From: Lenzites betulinus
Lineage: Eukaryota > Basidiomycota > Agaricomycetes > Polyporales > Polyporaceae
DNA length: 64,000 bases
Direction: 5' to 3'
Assembly: GCA_022264855.1 (NCBI GenBank)
Contig: JABYQU010000021.1
Location: 310,001 to 374,000 of the forward strand
Positions 48,118-59,607 of the stretch are shown here, piece after piece; positions within the stretch are counted from its first letter, which is position 1, and every line of letters starts with the position of its first letter. The notes beneath the pieces were generated by a model. It ran no database searches. It had not been told where the DNA came from and saw nothing but the letters and a program-made list of their open reading frames with translations. The position numbers and the translations under genes are program-made.

Positions 48118-49026
48118 TGCAGTGTTTGTTTTGCTGCTTTCTCGGACTGCTAGATTCCTTTTCTTTATTCCGCATGTATGAGTAGTTTGTACCGATATGC
48201 CGTTCCGCGTTCAATGTTCACACCGATGTTCATCGACGCCAATCGTGTGCAATCCCTTCCAACGCGAAGCTGTTCGCCCTCCGAGGTTTCCGCGTGGGAT
48301 GTCACTTCGATATTTACCCCTTCGAAGTTTGCGGATCGCGGGAGATATTGGAGGGAATTCTCGGAGCTTTTGCAGCACCCCGGAATGATTGGGAACTACA
48401 CCGGCCGCGACTTGTCGATGCGGCGTCGTTATAACGTGAAGCACGACGAATGTCCCCACCGCCTAGCTTGAAGAAGAGGGCAATGAATATGATATGACGT
48501 CAAGCGACGTTAGAGGGTGCTGATGTGAGAATGGGGGTCTGTCGCGCAACGACGACGGGTATGTCAGTACTTGTTTCAGCGGGAGCACGTTGCGGACGAA
48601 ATGTCGCGAGTGGCGCACGTCCCATAGTGATGGGCACCCCGACGCTCGTAACTGGTCGTGGCAGCGTCGGGAGGCGGGGATGCGGGGAAGAGGAGGGAGT
48701 GCCGGGATTGGTGGAGAGCGTTTAGGGTTGCGAGGGTGGTGACGTCAGTGCACGTGGGGCAAAAAGATACAGCGTGGGGCGCAGAAGCGCCCGCGAGCTC
48801 TCGTCCTCAATCCGCCTTTCCTTTCCTCCTTTCGCCCTCATCTCCGCCTCATACTACCAGCGCACTCGCCGTGCAACACGACGCCCGACGCGCTCAGCGC
48901 GATCCCAACGACTATCCTTCAGAACACGGCGCGTGCGCACACGATCGAGGTCTCGAACGGAGGCCGACTGGCCAGACTAGTGCGCATACATCCAGCACAG
49001 CCAGTGCTGCTCGTATCGCCCTCGAA
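48118..49026. other. Upstream region of the two-RRM gene
   Basis: About 900 bp between H2A and the next gene on the same strand. The segment 48730-49020 is C+T-rich with no ATG in the coding frame. It may contain part of the RRM gene's leader or an unrecognised upstream exon. No separate gene was seen. Confidence 0.45.
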
Positions 49027-52000
49027 ATGGCAGGCCCTCCAATGGCCCACTCGGTGCGTACTTTTGCGCCGTCTCACTCGCCGCAACGATCTGCGCTGAC
49101 GCGACTCGATTGCGGTCTTATACCGACCACCAGCTCTCAGACACACCCGCGCTTTCTCTCGCGCCCCATCCGCCTCCCTCGCACCAGCCACAGCCCTTGT
49201 CTGCCGCGCAGCCCCCGACGCGCGCACCTTCTCACCCCACCAGCCTAAATCACACCCCTTCACCCTCACACGTTGCCACCCACTCGCGCCCATCCCCGCA
49301 GCCGAGTGCTCATCCTGCTACATCCCTCTCCCTCGGCGATACTAATACTGGATCGATACCTCATCACCTTTCCTCCACACCCAGCGGAGACCCCTCGCCA
49401 TCTCGCCCGTCTGCGGCAGGCACGGGCCCGACAAACGACGACATCGAGGCCGTCATCCAAATGGCCATGGCCTCCTCAAATTCACCCCGTACCACAAACC
49501 CACCGCGGGATACACGGACACAGCTCTTTGTTGGCAACGTACGTCCTTCTCGCTCATGCTTTCTTTCTTTCGCACATGTCCATCTGCAAGCCCCCCTTGT
49601 GGCTCTTCGCGTGCCGTCCCGACGACCATCGGAAGGCCGTCCGTCGCTGTTCCGAGACGGGTGCTCGGGGGAATAGTGCGCTCCAGGCCGTAGCAGCTGC
49701 GCATTCCGCATTGCAGTGCAACACCAGAAGTGGTGCTGGGGGACGCTCCGGAAACGCGAGCGACAGCGAAAGCGCGTTCTCGCGCGGAGCAGTGGTGGAG
49801 TAGAGGTCGCTTCGCGAGCGTTAGCATCTGCCAGCTGCTGCGCACGTCTCTAGGCAGACCTGTCGCGGCTAGGATCGAGGTCGCGCTCTGCAGCTTCGCC
49901 GACGCGTGCTATATACTGCGCACAACATCGGAGGGCATGCCGCTACGTTAAAGCGGAGGCATGAGGATTTCCTTGCAAATGTGCAGCGGGGGTGGCGGTG
50001 TAACATCGACGCCTATATCACATTTCCAGAATGCAAGAGACAGCACATTCTGGCAATGCAGCTTCTGCATACAGCCAGCAAAATATCTCATCGTCCGCGT
50101 TATGAGGCTAACATCATCTCCGCAGCTCCCGTATCGCGTACGCTGGCAAGACCTCAAGGACCTCTTCCGACGCGCGGGGACCGTGCTGCGCGCAGACGTC
50201 TCGCTAGGGCCGGACAACCGCTCGCGCGGGTACGGCACCGTACTGCTCGCGACGGCGGAGGATGCAGGGCGCGCAGTGGATATGTTCAACGGGTACACAT
50301 GGCAGACGCGCACGCTCGAGGTCCGCCCAGACCGCATGGGCGAGGACATCGGCGCGATCGGCGTGGCTCCGAACGCTGCAGTTGCCGCTGCATCGCCGTA
50401 CGGTATCGTGAGCCTGGGCGCGAACCTCGGCGTCGGAGTGGGTGTCGGGGTGTTCGGCACACCACTTGTCGGCAGCCTGTCCCCTGCGATGGGCTCGCTG
50501 AGCGGGACGGGGTCTCCTGCAGCTGCAGCTATTGCGGCGGGCGGGTCGGGCCTCGCGTCCCCGGCACCGACTGTCGCGCGGTTCCCAGGGCTGTCGCAGT
50601 TCGGTGCGGGCACCGCTGTGCTCGGGGAGGACGATGGGCTGGGGTCGCGGCCGGGTACGACGCAGACGAGCGGACAGGCGAGCAGGAACCTCTTTGTTGG
50701 AAATGTGAGCCTATTTGCGTCGCCCCTTGTGGCTGTGGGACGTGTGCGATTGTGAGGCTGACGAGATCATGCTCGTGTGCAGTTGCCGTTCCACATCCAG
50801 TGGCAGGACTTGAAAGACCTGTTCCGCCAGGCAGGCGCGGTGCAGCGTGCGGACGTTGCACTCGGTGCGGATGGCCGGTCGAGAGGGTTCGGTACGGTGA
50901 GCTTTTCGAATGAGGCGGATGCGGAGAGGGCGGTGAGGATGTTCAACGGGTGAGTCCTTGCGTCTGTTTCATGCAGATTGTGTCGGGCTCTTCGTGCGTC
51001 GCGTGAGGGAGATCAATCCCCATAAGTCCAAGGGGGTGGGAGGCTGGCTTGTAACGCGGGGAGAAAGAGGGAGGAATGTGTGCGTATATGCCATGGGGTG
51101 CGGTTGATATGGGTCCGCGCACCCAACGACGTCATTCGGTCTGGACCACGGCCACTAGGAGCTGATGCTGCTGCCGTTGCGTCACCCTGAACAAATGATG
51201 TTCGAATGCAGGATAGATAGCTTCCGCAACACATGCTAACTCTTCCCGCCCATAGGTACGAATACAACGGCCGGCCGCTAAAAGTACACTTCGACAAGTT
51301 CGCCGCGCCCGCGAGCTCCTCCGCGCCGCTCGTCGGGCCCGGCTCGCTGTCGACCCCGCACTCCCCCGCAACATTCGCGTTCTCCCCCTCGCCCTTCGGC
51401 TCCCCATACGCCAACTACCAGCAGCAGCAGCAACAACAACAACTATCACAACAGCAGCCGCAGGCAGTACTCTCGCGCACGTCGTCCCTCGCACAACAGC
51501 TCCTCCAGCAGCAGCTCGAGCACGGGCGCGGCGCGACCCCCACATCGCTCCTCGGCTCGCGGCGACAGAGCGGGCAGACAGCGTTTGGGTACGGGGCGGG
51601 CGTCGGGGGCGGGAGTGGGAGCGGGTTGGGCGGGGGCGTGTACGACGACGCGGGGAATGTGGACGCGGAGAGTCTTTCGCAGCAACTGGCGCAGAAGTTG
51701 GCGCTTGCGGCGTCCCCGTCGCTCTCGAACTCGCAGACGGCGCTCTCTCAGCAGCATGCGGCTCAACAGCAACAGCCGCAACAACAGGCGGCCCAGCAGC
51801 AGTACGCAAGGCAGAACTCGCATGCGGCGCCAAGCCACATCCCGATACCGCCTGCGATCCAGTCGTCGTATACGTTCGACTTCCTGCACTCGGGGCCGAC
51901 GACACCTTATGATGTGTACGACCTCGGGACGTATCAGCGGATGAACATGGGCATGACCATGGACCAGTCGTTCTTCCACTCTCAGTACCAGCAGCAACAG

Positions 52001-53371
52001 CAACAGCAGCAGGACACGTCGAACATGTCCGCGTTCGGCGCGGGCACAGAGGCGTCCTCGTCGACGGCCTCGGTGCACCCAAGGAGGGAGAGCGTACAGT
52101 CGACGCATGCAGCAGCATCGGCGTCGACCTCGCCTCGACGGTCGTTCGCTGCCGCCACAGCAAGTCAGTCACAGACGAGCCCGCCCACGCAGGCGGGACA
52201 ATCGACCTCGCCTTCTTCCTCTCGTTCAAACGCAACACCTCAGCAGCAGCACCAAACGCCCCACCATCAACACCCCGCTCACCCGGGGCCCATCGCGCTC
52301 CCCCCACCACCGCCAGTGACAGCGTTCCCCGTCCCGCCCCCGCACACGCTCTCGCCGCAGTACATGCCCGGCATGCACGGGCACCCGCTCAGCCCGCTGC
52401 ACCACCCCGGGATGGTGGGCATGTCGATGCCGATGATGACGCCGCACGGGCTGCCGCCGATCACGCCCAGCATGCCCTCCTTCACGTTCCTCCCGCAGCC
52501 CTCGCCCGGCGTGCCCGCGTCGCCCGCGGCGGTCGACGACGCGGCGCGCGCGGCCGGGGCGGCCGCTGCGATGCACGGGCATATGCAGCACATGATGACT
52601 CCGTTCTCGCCGTTCTCGCCTGGGGTGACGATGTCCCCTGGTGCGTTCTGGGGCCGCCCGGGCACGGGCGCTAACCCGTTCATCAACCCCGCGGTGGGCG
52701 CGCCTGTGCGCCCTGGGCACGCGTACTATGGCGGGTACCCACAGGTGCAGCAGCAGCAGATGCAACAGCAACAGGCGCAACACCAGCAACAGTTACAGCA
52801 GCAGGAACAACAGCAGTACCAACAACAGCTGCAACAGCAGCAGGAGCAACAAGACGCCAGCCCAGATCAGGGCCAGCAGGAGGGCCGCCCGCCAGACGGG
52901 TACTTCCCGCCCGTCGCGGTGTCGATGGCGATGGCGCAGGGGAGCGCGCTCGCGCGGGACGAGCCCGCGGGCTACTTCCCGTGGGTGCCCCCGGCGTCCG
53001 CGTCCGCGTCCGCCGACGCGCAGCGGACGAGCGGGCTCGCGCACGAGATCTTGCGCGACGACCGCGCGGCGCCGGGCGAGGAGAACAAGGAGAGCCCCGG
53101 GGCGAGCGACGGGACGGCGACTACTGGGACCGGCGCGTCGGAGACGTCCCGCGGGACGTCGTGGCATGCCTCGGACGGGGAGGGCGCCTTGGGCGACTCG
53201 GACGGCGCGCCGCTGTACTCCAGCGGTTTGAACGGCCACACCGCAAATGGGAAGCCGCGCGCGAACTCGGCGGAGACGGCGAGCTCCGCGGCGGGCACGG
53301 AGCGCGGTCTGCACCGCGCGGACTCGGATCCTGTCCGGAAGGCGTTGCTCTCGGCGCAGCGAGCGTCGTGA
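49027..53371 (+). CDS. Two-RRM RNA-binding protein with polyglutamine tail
   Basis: Five exons, 49027-49053, 49134-49538, 50126-50704, 50783-50949 and 51256-53371, give 1097 residues. A Pro/Ser/His-rich head of 140 residues leads to RRM1 (LFVGN|LPYRVRWQDLKDLFR with RNP1 RGYGTVLL), then a Gly/Ala/Val-rich linker. RRM2 follows at about residue 333 (LFVGN|LPFHIQWQDLKDLFR with RNP1 RGFGTVSF). The WQDLKDLFR form is typical of Gbp2/Hrb1 and hnRNP M type RRMs. The last 680 residues are low complexity with several Gln tracts, the longest near 51418 and 52740-52850, and Pro/Met/Gly-rich stretches. I infer an mRNA-binding protein prone to condensates. The first exon is only nine codons, and an earlier start cannot be excluded. 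Intron 2 is 587 nt. Confidence 0.85.
49539..50125 (+). other. Unusually long intron within RRM1
   Basis: A GTACGT donor and a CCG-CAG acceptor bound a 587-nt intron, about ten times the local norm, that interrupts RRM1 right after FVGN. The intron before RRM2 sits at the identical place (50705-50782), suggesting the two RRMs arose by duplication of an exon unit. The long intron contains no recognisable RNA gene or open exon with family features. It is a candidate for regulated splicing. Confidence 0.6.
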
Positions 53372-54239
53372 GCGGCGGAGGTTCATAGTGGTGAAATGAT
53401 CTAGGGCTCGCGGGTAGTCATCGGGTGAAATGGGTCAGCACAGCAGAGGGTGGAGGGCGGACGACGCACGGATGGTTTGGCGAGCGGGGCGCGCGGCACC
53501 CCTCGCACATTGGTTATTCTCGTTTCTTCGCCACAGTCTCGGTCTCGGTCGCGCAACTAGTCTCCGTCCCGCGCGCACGCACATTCCTACAGTCTATAGC
53601 TCGGTATTTGTTCCACGGCGGTCGCAACAGTGTCTCCTCGTACGGGTCGGGTCGGGTCGGTCGGGCTGGGATGTAGATTGAAGTCACGTTGGGCGGGGTA
53701 TCGGCTACGGCTCGACGTACGGGCCAATAACTATCTTATTCTTTTCCTTCTAGCTCTAGCTCTCCGGTTGTTGTTGTTGTGTATATACCACCGTCGACAC
53801 TCGCTATATCGCTAGTCGTGTACTTAATGGTGCTTTGATACCAACCGTGGAGTGAGTCGGTTGCACGATGGGGAGCGCGAACTACTATGCTTGCCTTTCT
53901 GGGCGGTGGACGAGGGTGAGATTGGGATCTGCGCAGGCCTGGTCATCACAGATAACCCGGCTAATAAGCTTGTCATAGGGGGGAATCCTCTACTAGTACT
54001 ACTCCAATTTGATACTATTTGAACCAGACGTTGCAGTCACTACAGCCATTTCATCGCCATGTACACTCCCGGTGGTTACACAATTGCGCCAAGATCGAAA
54101 GCCGCCCACGGAAAACTGTTGGCAAGCCATGCCCTCACACCTCGGCACATACTACATGCACTCGTATGCATGCTAACCCCGTGAAGGAGCTGATCAGTAT
54201 CTCTACAAGATGATAAATTGACCGCACATACCGCAGTTC
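53372..54239. other. 3' flank of the RRM gene and intergenic sequence
   Basis: Probable 3' untranslated region of the RRM gene up to about 53820, with a CGGGT-type tandem stretch near 53643-53665 and T-rich sequence at 53730-53790. Beyond that no gene or repeat was recognised. Confidence 0.5.
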
Positions 54240-54277
54240 AACGACGTCAGCTGCACCTTCGGCTGATGTTCACTCGC

Positions 54278-54692
54278 TATCGTCGCGCTCGGGTGGTTCT
54301 TCGTAGTCAGAACTATGTTCGCCGTACTTGGGGCGCCCCTTGTTAATCTCCGCAAGCAACCGAGCCTCGGTCTCCCAATCGCGTCTGGTCCCACCCACTG
54401 AGTAAGACCCCCTCGGGCATGAGGTGCCACACTCCTCTCCGCGCCCGATCTCGGATGTCCCGCTCGTGCAGCACCGTCTCTGGCGTGAGCATAGCCACTT
54501 CCTGTGATCGCCAGTCTATGTCGAACTGCCTCAGGTCCGCTGGTATACGTTCCAGGAGCTCGGGAGTGACGGGGGACAGGCAATCCATGTACATGTAGGC
54601 GATCATGATAGAAAGATGCTGCCGGTGGTACCAGCAATCGCTGTCGATAAAGCGCTGCACAAGGCCGTTGTAGAGCTCGAACAGGGTCACAG
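54278..54692 (-). pseudogene. Frameshifted gene fragment of unknown family
   Basis: On the minus strand an open frame from about 54692 reads TLFELYNGLVQRFIDSDCWY, then LSIMIAYMYMDCLSPVTPEL, up to WHLMPEG at about 54410. At a run of five G the frame shifts by one base. The shifted frame then reads SVGGTRRDWETEARLLAEIN, then PKYGEHSSDYEEPPERDDSE and a stop at about 54278. Reading the run as four G joins the two parts smoothly. The fragment begins just after the stop of glutathione S-transferase copy 2 and has no start codon of its own. Either it is a decayed gene end or the base count is wrong. I do not recognise the family. Confidence 0.45.
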
Positions 54693-54763
54693 GCTAGTTG
54701 TTTTACAACCTGAGCGCTAACTCCGTCCTCTACGCGAGCTCTACGATCCAAGTCCCCCACGGC

Positions 54764-55662
54764 TTACTCTTCCCCGTCCAATTCCTCGTAATGCCGGAAG
54801 ATGCCCAAACTGAACTTCAGCCTCCGCCCGCTCGCGAAATACTCCTTGATCCCCTTCTCGCCCGGGACCCGCTCGTGTAGCCTGAACACGTTCTCGTACT
54901 TCTTCGTCTCCTTCAACTTCGCCATCCGCTTCGGGAACTGGAACAGCAGCCCATCGATCACATGGAACAGCACCAGGTCCGCAGTCGTCGTGCGCGCCCC
55001 AACAAGGTACGTCTTCGCAAGCGGACTATCGTCGCTCTTGGCCGTCGCGGGGTTCGCGACAAGTACGCTCTCGAAGTATCCCAGGATCCGCGGGATCCGC
55101 GTCTCGCGGAAAACCTTTGCCGCACGTGCCGCCTCCGCCTTCTGGTCCTCGTAATAAAGCGAGGTCGCGACCGGGTGGTGGATGTTGTGTGTCTCGTCCT
55201 GGAGGTCGAGTGCAGTCATCGTGAGTTGGTTGACGACCGCGCGCTCCTCCTCCGCCTTCTCGAGCGCATCGTCGTCCAGCGCGCGCAGGACCGCGCGCGC
55301 CTCGGTGCCGTGGGTGTTCAGCGTGCTGCCGAGCTCGCCGGCGAGCCCGCAGCGGGGCGCGATGTGGTTGAGGATGTTCGCGGTCTGAGAGAGCACGCGA
55401 CCAGAGGGGAGCTGGAGGGCCGGCGGGGCGAAGTGCGGCGGTGTGCCGACCTTGGTGGTGATGGTGGTCATGAGGTCTGCGGAGCGTTCGGTGTAGGGGA
55501 TGCCTGCGTATTCGAGGGCGAGACGGACGTATTCGCCACGTCCGGGCATGCGAGGCCACTATTGGTGGTGCTGCATGAGCGTTGCGTTGCGTTATGCTCT
55601 GACGAGGTGCTCACGTAGTGGAGGATGTACTCCTCAGTGCGTTGTTCTTTGGGGGCGCTCAT
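54764..55662 (-). CDS. Glutathione S-transferase-like protein, copy 2 (inverted)
   Basis: Two exons, 55615-55662 and 54764-55558, give 280 residues, exactly the exon sizes of copy 1. Exon 2 differs from copy 1 at only about a dozen of 264 residues, whereas exon 1 differs at 4 of 16 (MSAPKEQRTEEYILHY against MSAPKRQRTEDYVLYY). The introns differ clearly. Motifs PGRGEYVRLALEYAG and LPSGRVLSQTANIL are intact, so the enzyme should be active. As in copy 1, the frame is open upstream to an ATG at 55773. That adds 37 residues with no acidic residue (MAICTRFATATFSTAGYLAV and on) and sits 29 bp after a TATA box. The gene lies next to the cytochrome P450 on the same strand, suggesting a shared detoxification role. 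Confidence 0.85.
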
Positions 55663-56132
55663 TTTGTGTATGGTTCTGCGTGTAGTGATAGTCTGAGTTC
55701 CGTGTAATGTTCTCACTGCGAGATAGCCTGCAGTGGAAAAGGTGGCGGTAGCAAAGCGAGTACAGATGGCCATGCAGCGTTCGCACATGCAGTGCTCTTA
55801 TAGTGATTCGGTGAGTTCTCTGGTCTTCCATCTTCCCTAGGCTTGTCATCCGACATCTTTCATGAGTCAGATTGCAGACTTTCCGTCAAGTATCTTACGA
55901 ATGAAGCGCTCCGTAGCACTGGCGGAGCCGCAATCGTGCATACACGCGCGAGTCATGAACGCCAATGATCGTCTGGGGCGCCTGGGGCTCTCTGTGACGC
56001 CAAGCCAACGTGTATGATTTCAGTGTCGATATTTGTTACATAAGATGTAGAGATATCATGCCGTTCGGTCGTGTTGGTGGCTACCACAGGCACGAATAAG
56101 GAACCTCATCACACAAGCTCGCGCTGCGCGTC
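55663..56132 (-). promoter_or_regulatory. Promoter of glutathione S-transferase copy 2
   Basis: The minus strand has a TATAAG box at 55797-55802. Sequence upstream to the P450 stop at 56133 contains no other gene. The distance from the TATA box to the in-frame upstream ATG equals that in copy 1. Confidence 0.5.
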
Positions 56133-58508
56133 CTACTTGGATTGAGACGTGAGAGGGGACACCCGCAGCGGGAGGGACGGGTTGCCGCCCACTCCCACGG
56201 AAGGATAGATGATGCCGGAAAGGTTCCAGAAGATGGGCTTGTCCGACAGCTCGAACTTGAAGCCGGCAAGCAGCGTGGCTAGGACGACCTCTAGACATGA
56301 CAGTTAGCGATTATATCGAGCATATGCAGTGGATCAAGGCACGCACTCATCTCCAGCTGCGAGAACTTGAATCCGCTGTGATTTGTGAGTCAGGTAGGAC
56401 AGTAGACGGGGAGTTTCGGCTACAGAATGCTTACATGCATGCGCGTCCTCCGCCCCAGAATGTCATCCTGCGACGCCGCATCAGCATGGTGCAGTCTAGG
56501 TGGATGATGCGTAGTACGTACAGGTTAGAGTAAATGCCGGGTACCTTCGACTCTGTCACTGTGTCAGGAAGAGGGGAAAGCCAACGCTCGGGTTTCCATT
56601 CATTGGCGTCAGGCCCCCAGATATCAGTGCTCGTGTTGGAAGAGATGAGCCCGACAAAGACCGGTGTGTGCTTCGGAAGAGGAATGTGGGTGATTAGAGA
56701 TCCATCAACCCCACGGACAGGCTGTGACAGCGGGAGTACGACATCTTCGCGTGTTCTGCAGTGGAAATGAACGGTGAGTCAAAGGAATTGTTACGTGAGT
56801 AAGCAACTGACTCTCTGAACCGGAACGGGGCCATAGGATAGCTGCGAAAACGTCACGGTAAGTTACCGGTCCATTGTCGATGGTTCGATGATGTGATACG
56901 TACAGGCGAAGAGTCTCCCTGCACACCGCGTCGATATAGGGGAGAGAGACAAGCACATCGTAGTCGATGGCTTTGCCGTCACCGGCAGCGAGGATTTCTG
57001 CCCGCATCTTGTCCTGGACATCCTGGTGCTGGGCAATGAGATATAAAACCATGCCCAATGCGCTAGACGTCGTGTCCACGGCCGCAAGAGTAATCGTACT
57101 AAGTTCGCATTAGTTACTTATCCCGCAGGACTGATATAGTCTGTGGACAGCTCACGAAATCTGCGCGATGAGTTCTTCCTCAGAGAGTCGTTCGTTCTCC
57201 CTCGCTGACATGTTCGCGCGAACTACAAGCCATCATCACTTGTGTCAGCCGTCGTGACCTTCAAGAGAACAACCGACACCTACGCATAATGCTCATCAGG
57301 TCTTGACCTTCAGAGACCTGGTGCTTCACCTCCTCGTTGCCTCCCTTAAGAGCGGCCTTCCTCTCATTGAAGATCGAGTGTGCCTGTTCGTTCATCGTTA
57401 TGGTGATTCCACGGAGTTCCTGAAAGCCTCTGTGGGGCAAATGCGAGGCTAGAAGGGCGAGGATGCCCTGCGGCACAAGCTTGTCAATGAGAGGCAGGTA
57501 TCGAAAGTAGTCCGAGAAAGCATAGAGTGCCGGACTATCGCACTGCAGTCAGTCCGCCGTGAGGAACAATACATCGCAGCTATAGCCTTACACAAAGGAC
57601 TTCAGAGCTTCTCCCAGCGTGTCCGTACGCTCCTCCAGGAGGGGATCGAATGAGTGCCCAAGGCCGGCTTGGCCGATGAGTTCGAGGGCAGTACGGCTCA
57701 TCCATCTGGCCAGATCTACTTCTCCCGGCTGGCCGGACAACTGGTTCTGGATCGCGCGCTGCAGCTACAGACATGGTCGTCAAAACTGTTCCATGATAGC
57801 CATCACGTAAGACAAAGAGACATGCCCTGTCGCAAACTTCGTAGAATACCGGAGCCATGTTGCGCATGTGGTTGATGTTGAATGCAGGGTTCAACATCTT
57901 TCGCTGACGGCGATGTTGATCGCCTACAAATGTTTGGTCATTTTCTATACTCTTGGAGCCGGTGTGTGCTCACTGGTCGTAGAGAGAAGACCAGGCCCAA
58001 CGGTGTGGGAATTCATGCTGGTGGAGTTCATCAGTGCTATTCCCGACGTCCAACGGTAAACTATCTCACCTTAGGAACCAGTCGGCTTCGTCGTAGATGT
58101 ACTGTTCCTTCACCACGATGTGGTGCATGGCGGTGGAATCGAAGACGTACAAAATCTTTTGCTAGACCACGCGTAAATGTTATTACGAGACCATTCCACC
58201 CGAGAGGGCCACTTACGCCAAATTTACCATGCAGCTTGAGCGCAGGACCGTACAGAGGCCCTAAGCTTCGGTGGAAATCCCATCCCTTTTTGTCGTAGAG
58301 CTGTTTGAGGTTTCCTGCACGGTCGCCGTGGGCTCAATGTACGATTGGACGGTCAAAGTTGCACTACCTACGTACCGTAGAAGAATGATTGGCTTTGGGG
58401 GCCCGGGAGGTTGTCCAAGGTACTGCGCGTGAGATAGGGACGCAGGATCTGCCAAACCCACCAGGCGGCGCCGCCCAAGAGGAATGCCTGTGCAAGGACT
58501 GCAATCAT
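56133..58508 (-). CDS. Cytochrome P450 monooxygenase
   Basis: Fourteen exons, first 58376-58508 and last 56133-56290, join in phase to 540 residues. The N-terminal anchor MIAVLAQAFLLGGAAWWVW is followed by the hinge NLPGPQSQSFFYG. Landmarks include DQHRRQRKMLNPAFNINHMR (C-helix region) and LAAVDTTSSALGMVLYLIAQ (oxygen-binding I-helix, at about residues 320-335). ETLR (ExxR of the K-helix) lies near 377 and WKPERW near 450. The heme loop TFWGGGRACIGFKF places the ligand Cys at about 478. Intron positions cut several of these motifs, with exons as short as 29 and 30 nt. It is an ER-bound class II enzyme needing a reductase. The family number cannot be fixed by eye, and the substrate is unknown. 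The gene is intact. Confidence 0.93.
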
Positions 58509-58569
58509 TTTGCAAGGTGGGAGGGATTTGCGCTGGTGCTCGTCGCGGCGGGGGGCTTACGAGAAAATG

Positions 58570-59607
58570 TCAAGAGTACATATACGACGCATTTGCCGCA
58601 AGAAGGACCGATCGGACACAGAGCCATGGGAACTTCGCCGCTATGATGAACGCACCTGCTGACAGCGGGAGTATGACGGCGGGGAACCCATACGCACGCT
58701 TTTTGGTACATTCTACATAGACGACCGGTGGATATTCTAGGTCACACCCGGTGAATATAATCCCGAATGTTGCCTGGAGTGGCAATGGTTTGGTCAATAA
58801 GTTGAATGTAAAAAGCACGTGTCCGAATGTAATCGTCCACTGACCTTCCATTGATATCACATAAGACCATTGCGTTCGGTAGTGGAAATAGTCAATGTAC
58901 GGAAGGGGGTAGGGCTCGGAGTCTGATGCGCTCTGCCAGGGGGCCCATGGGAATATCGTGGATCTCGATCCTGTGGCATCCGCAGAGATGTGTCCGTGGT
59001 CCTTATCATCGATGCGTGAGCAACGCTCAAAGTCAGATGTGGTTACGGCTCCAGCCACACCCGAGAAATAGATGCGATCCGTTCGGAGTCCGTTCGCCAC
59101 GGGGAACAGCGCAGGCCGCCGGTTCACAGCGCTGAACGGCGATCGCCCACGGAAGCTTTCGTCACCGCTTGAGACTCCTGACGCGTTGACGAGCAACCTC
59201 ATACACGCCGGGTGCAAGCCGCCTTGCACACCGCGAGGCCTCACACGAGTGTGTACGCTTTTGAAACTATATTCATACCGCAAACCTGATATACGACGGC
59301 TGTCAGCTATGTAGGCGCCAGCACCGGGCTCTATGATATGGGTGACGACGTACGATGGGGGATCTACAAAACGTTGAGCCTGGCAAGCTGGTGATGCGGT
59401 ATCGATGCGAAACCAAGATGAACAAACATGCACAGTCCGAGAAACAATACAACAGCGGTCACCGGCCGCATGGTCTAGTATGACTGAAATACGGCGAGAG
59501 ATGGGGAAGATGTGAATAGATGTACGTGCGCGAATGCCGTGCGGGACCAAATCAACATGACAAGAGGGGCGGGTGGGGTGACGCTGCTTCAGGCGCGCTG
59601 GAGCCAT
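58570..59607 (-). CDS. Unrecognised long open frame, possible membrane protein
   Basis: An uninterrupted 345-codon frame on minus lies between the UBE3D-like gene and the P450. At ordinary base composition a frame this long is unlikely by chance. The C-terminal third has hydrophobic stretches (WTITFGHVLFTFNLL, LQATFGIIFTG, AVILPLSAGAFIIAAKFPW). The first ATG at 59607 overlaps the end of the upstream gene by 19 bases, so the real start is probably elsewhere. In another frame, an ATG at 59471 begins MRPVTAVVLFLGLCMFVHLG, a good signal or anchor sequence. It ends in a stop after about 35 codons, one base out of frame with the long ORF. An intron I cannot place, or a frameshift, may join them. 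The family is unknown. Confidence 0.35.
   Translation of the reverse strand: MAPARLKQRHPTRPSCHVDLVPHGIRARTSIHIFPISRRISVILDHAAGDRCCIVSRTVHVCSSWFRIDTASPACQAQRFVDPPSYVVTHIIEPGAGAYIADSRRISGLRYEYSFKSVHTRVRPRGVQGGLHPACMRLLVNASGVSSGDESFRGRSPFSAVNRRPALFPVANGLRTDRIYFSGVAGAVTTSDFERCSRIDDKDHGHISADATGSRSTIFPWAPWQSASDSEPYPLPYIDYFHYRTQWSYVISMEGQWTITFGHVLFTFNLLTKPLPLQATFGIIFTGCDLEYPPVVYVECTKKRAYGFPAVILPLSAGAFIIAAKFPWLCVRSVLLAANASYMYS

Noticed and set aside
51132..53388. Long frames opposite and out of phase with the last RRM-gene exon (up to 392 codons)
   Set aside because: Repetitive CAG-type codons remove stops in all frames. The supported frame continues RRM2 in phase through the intron.
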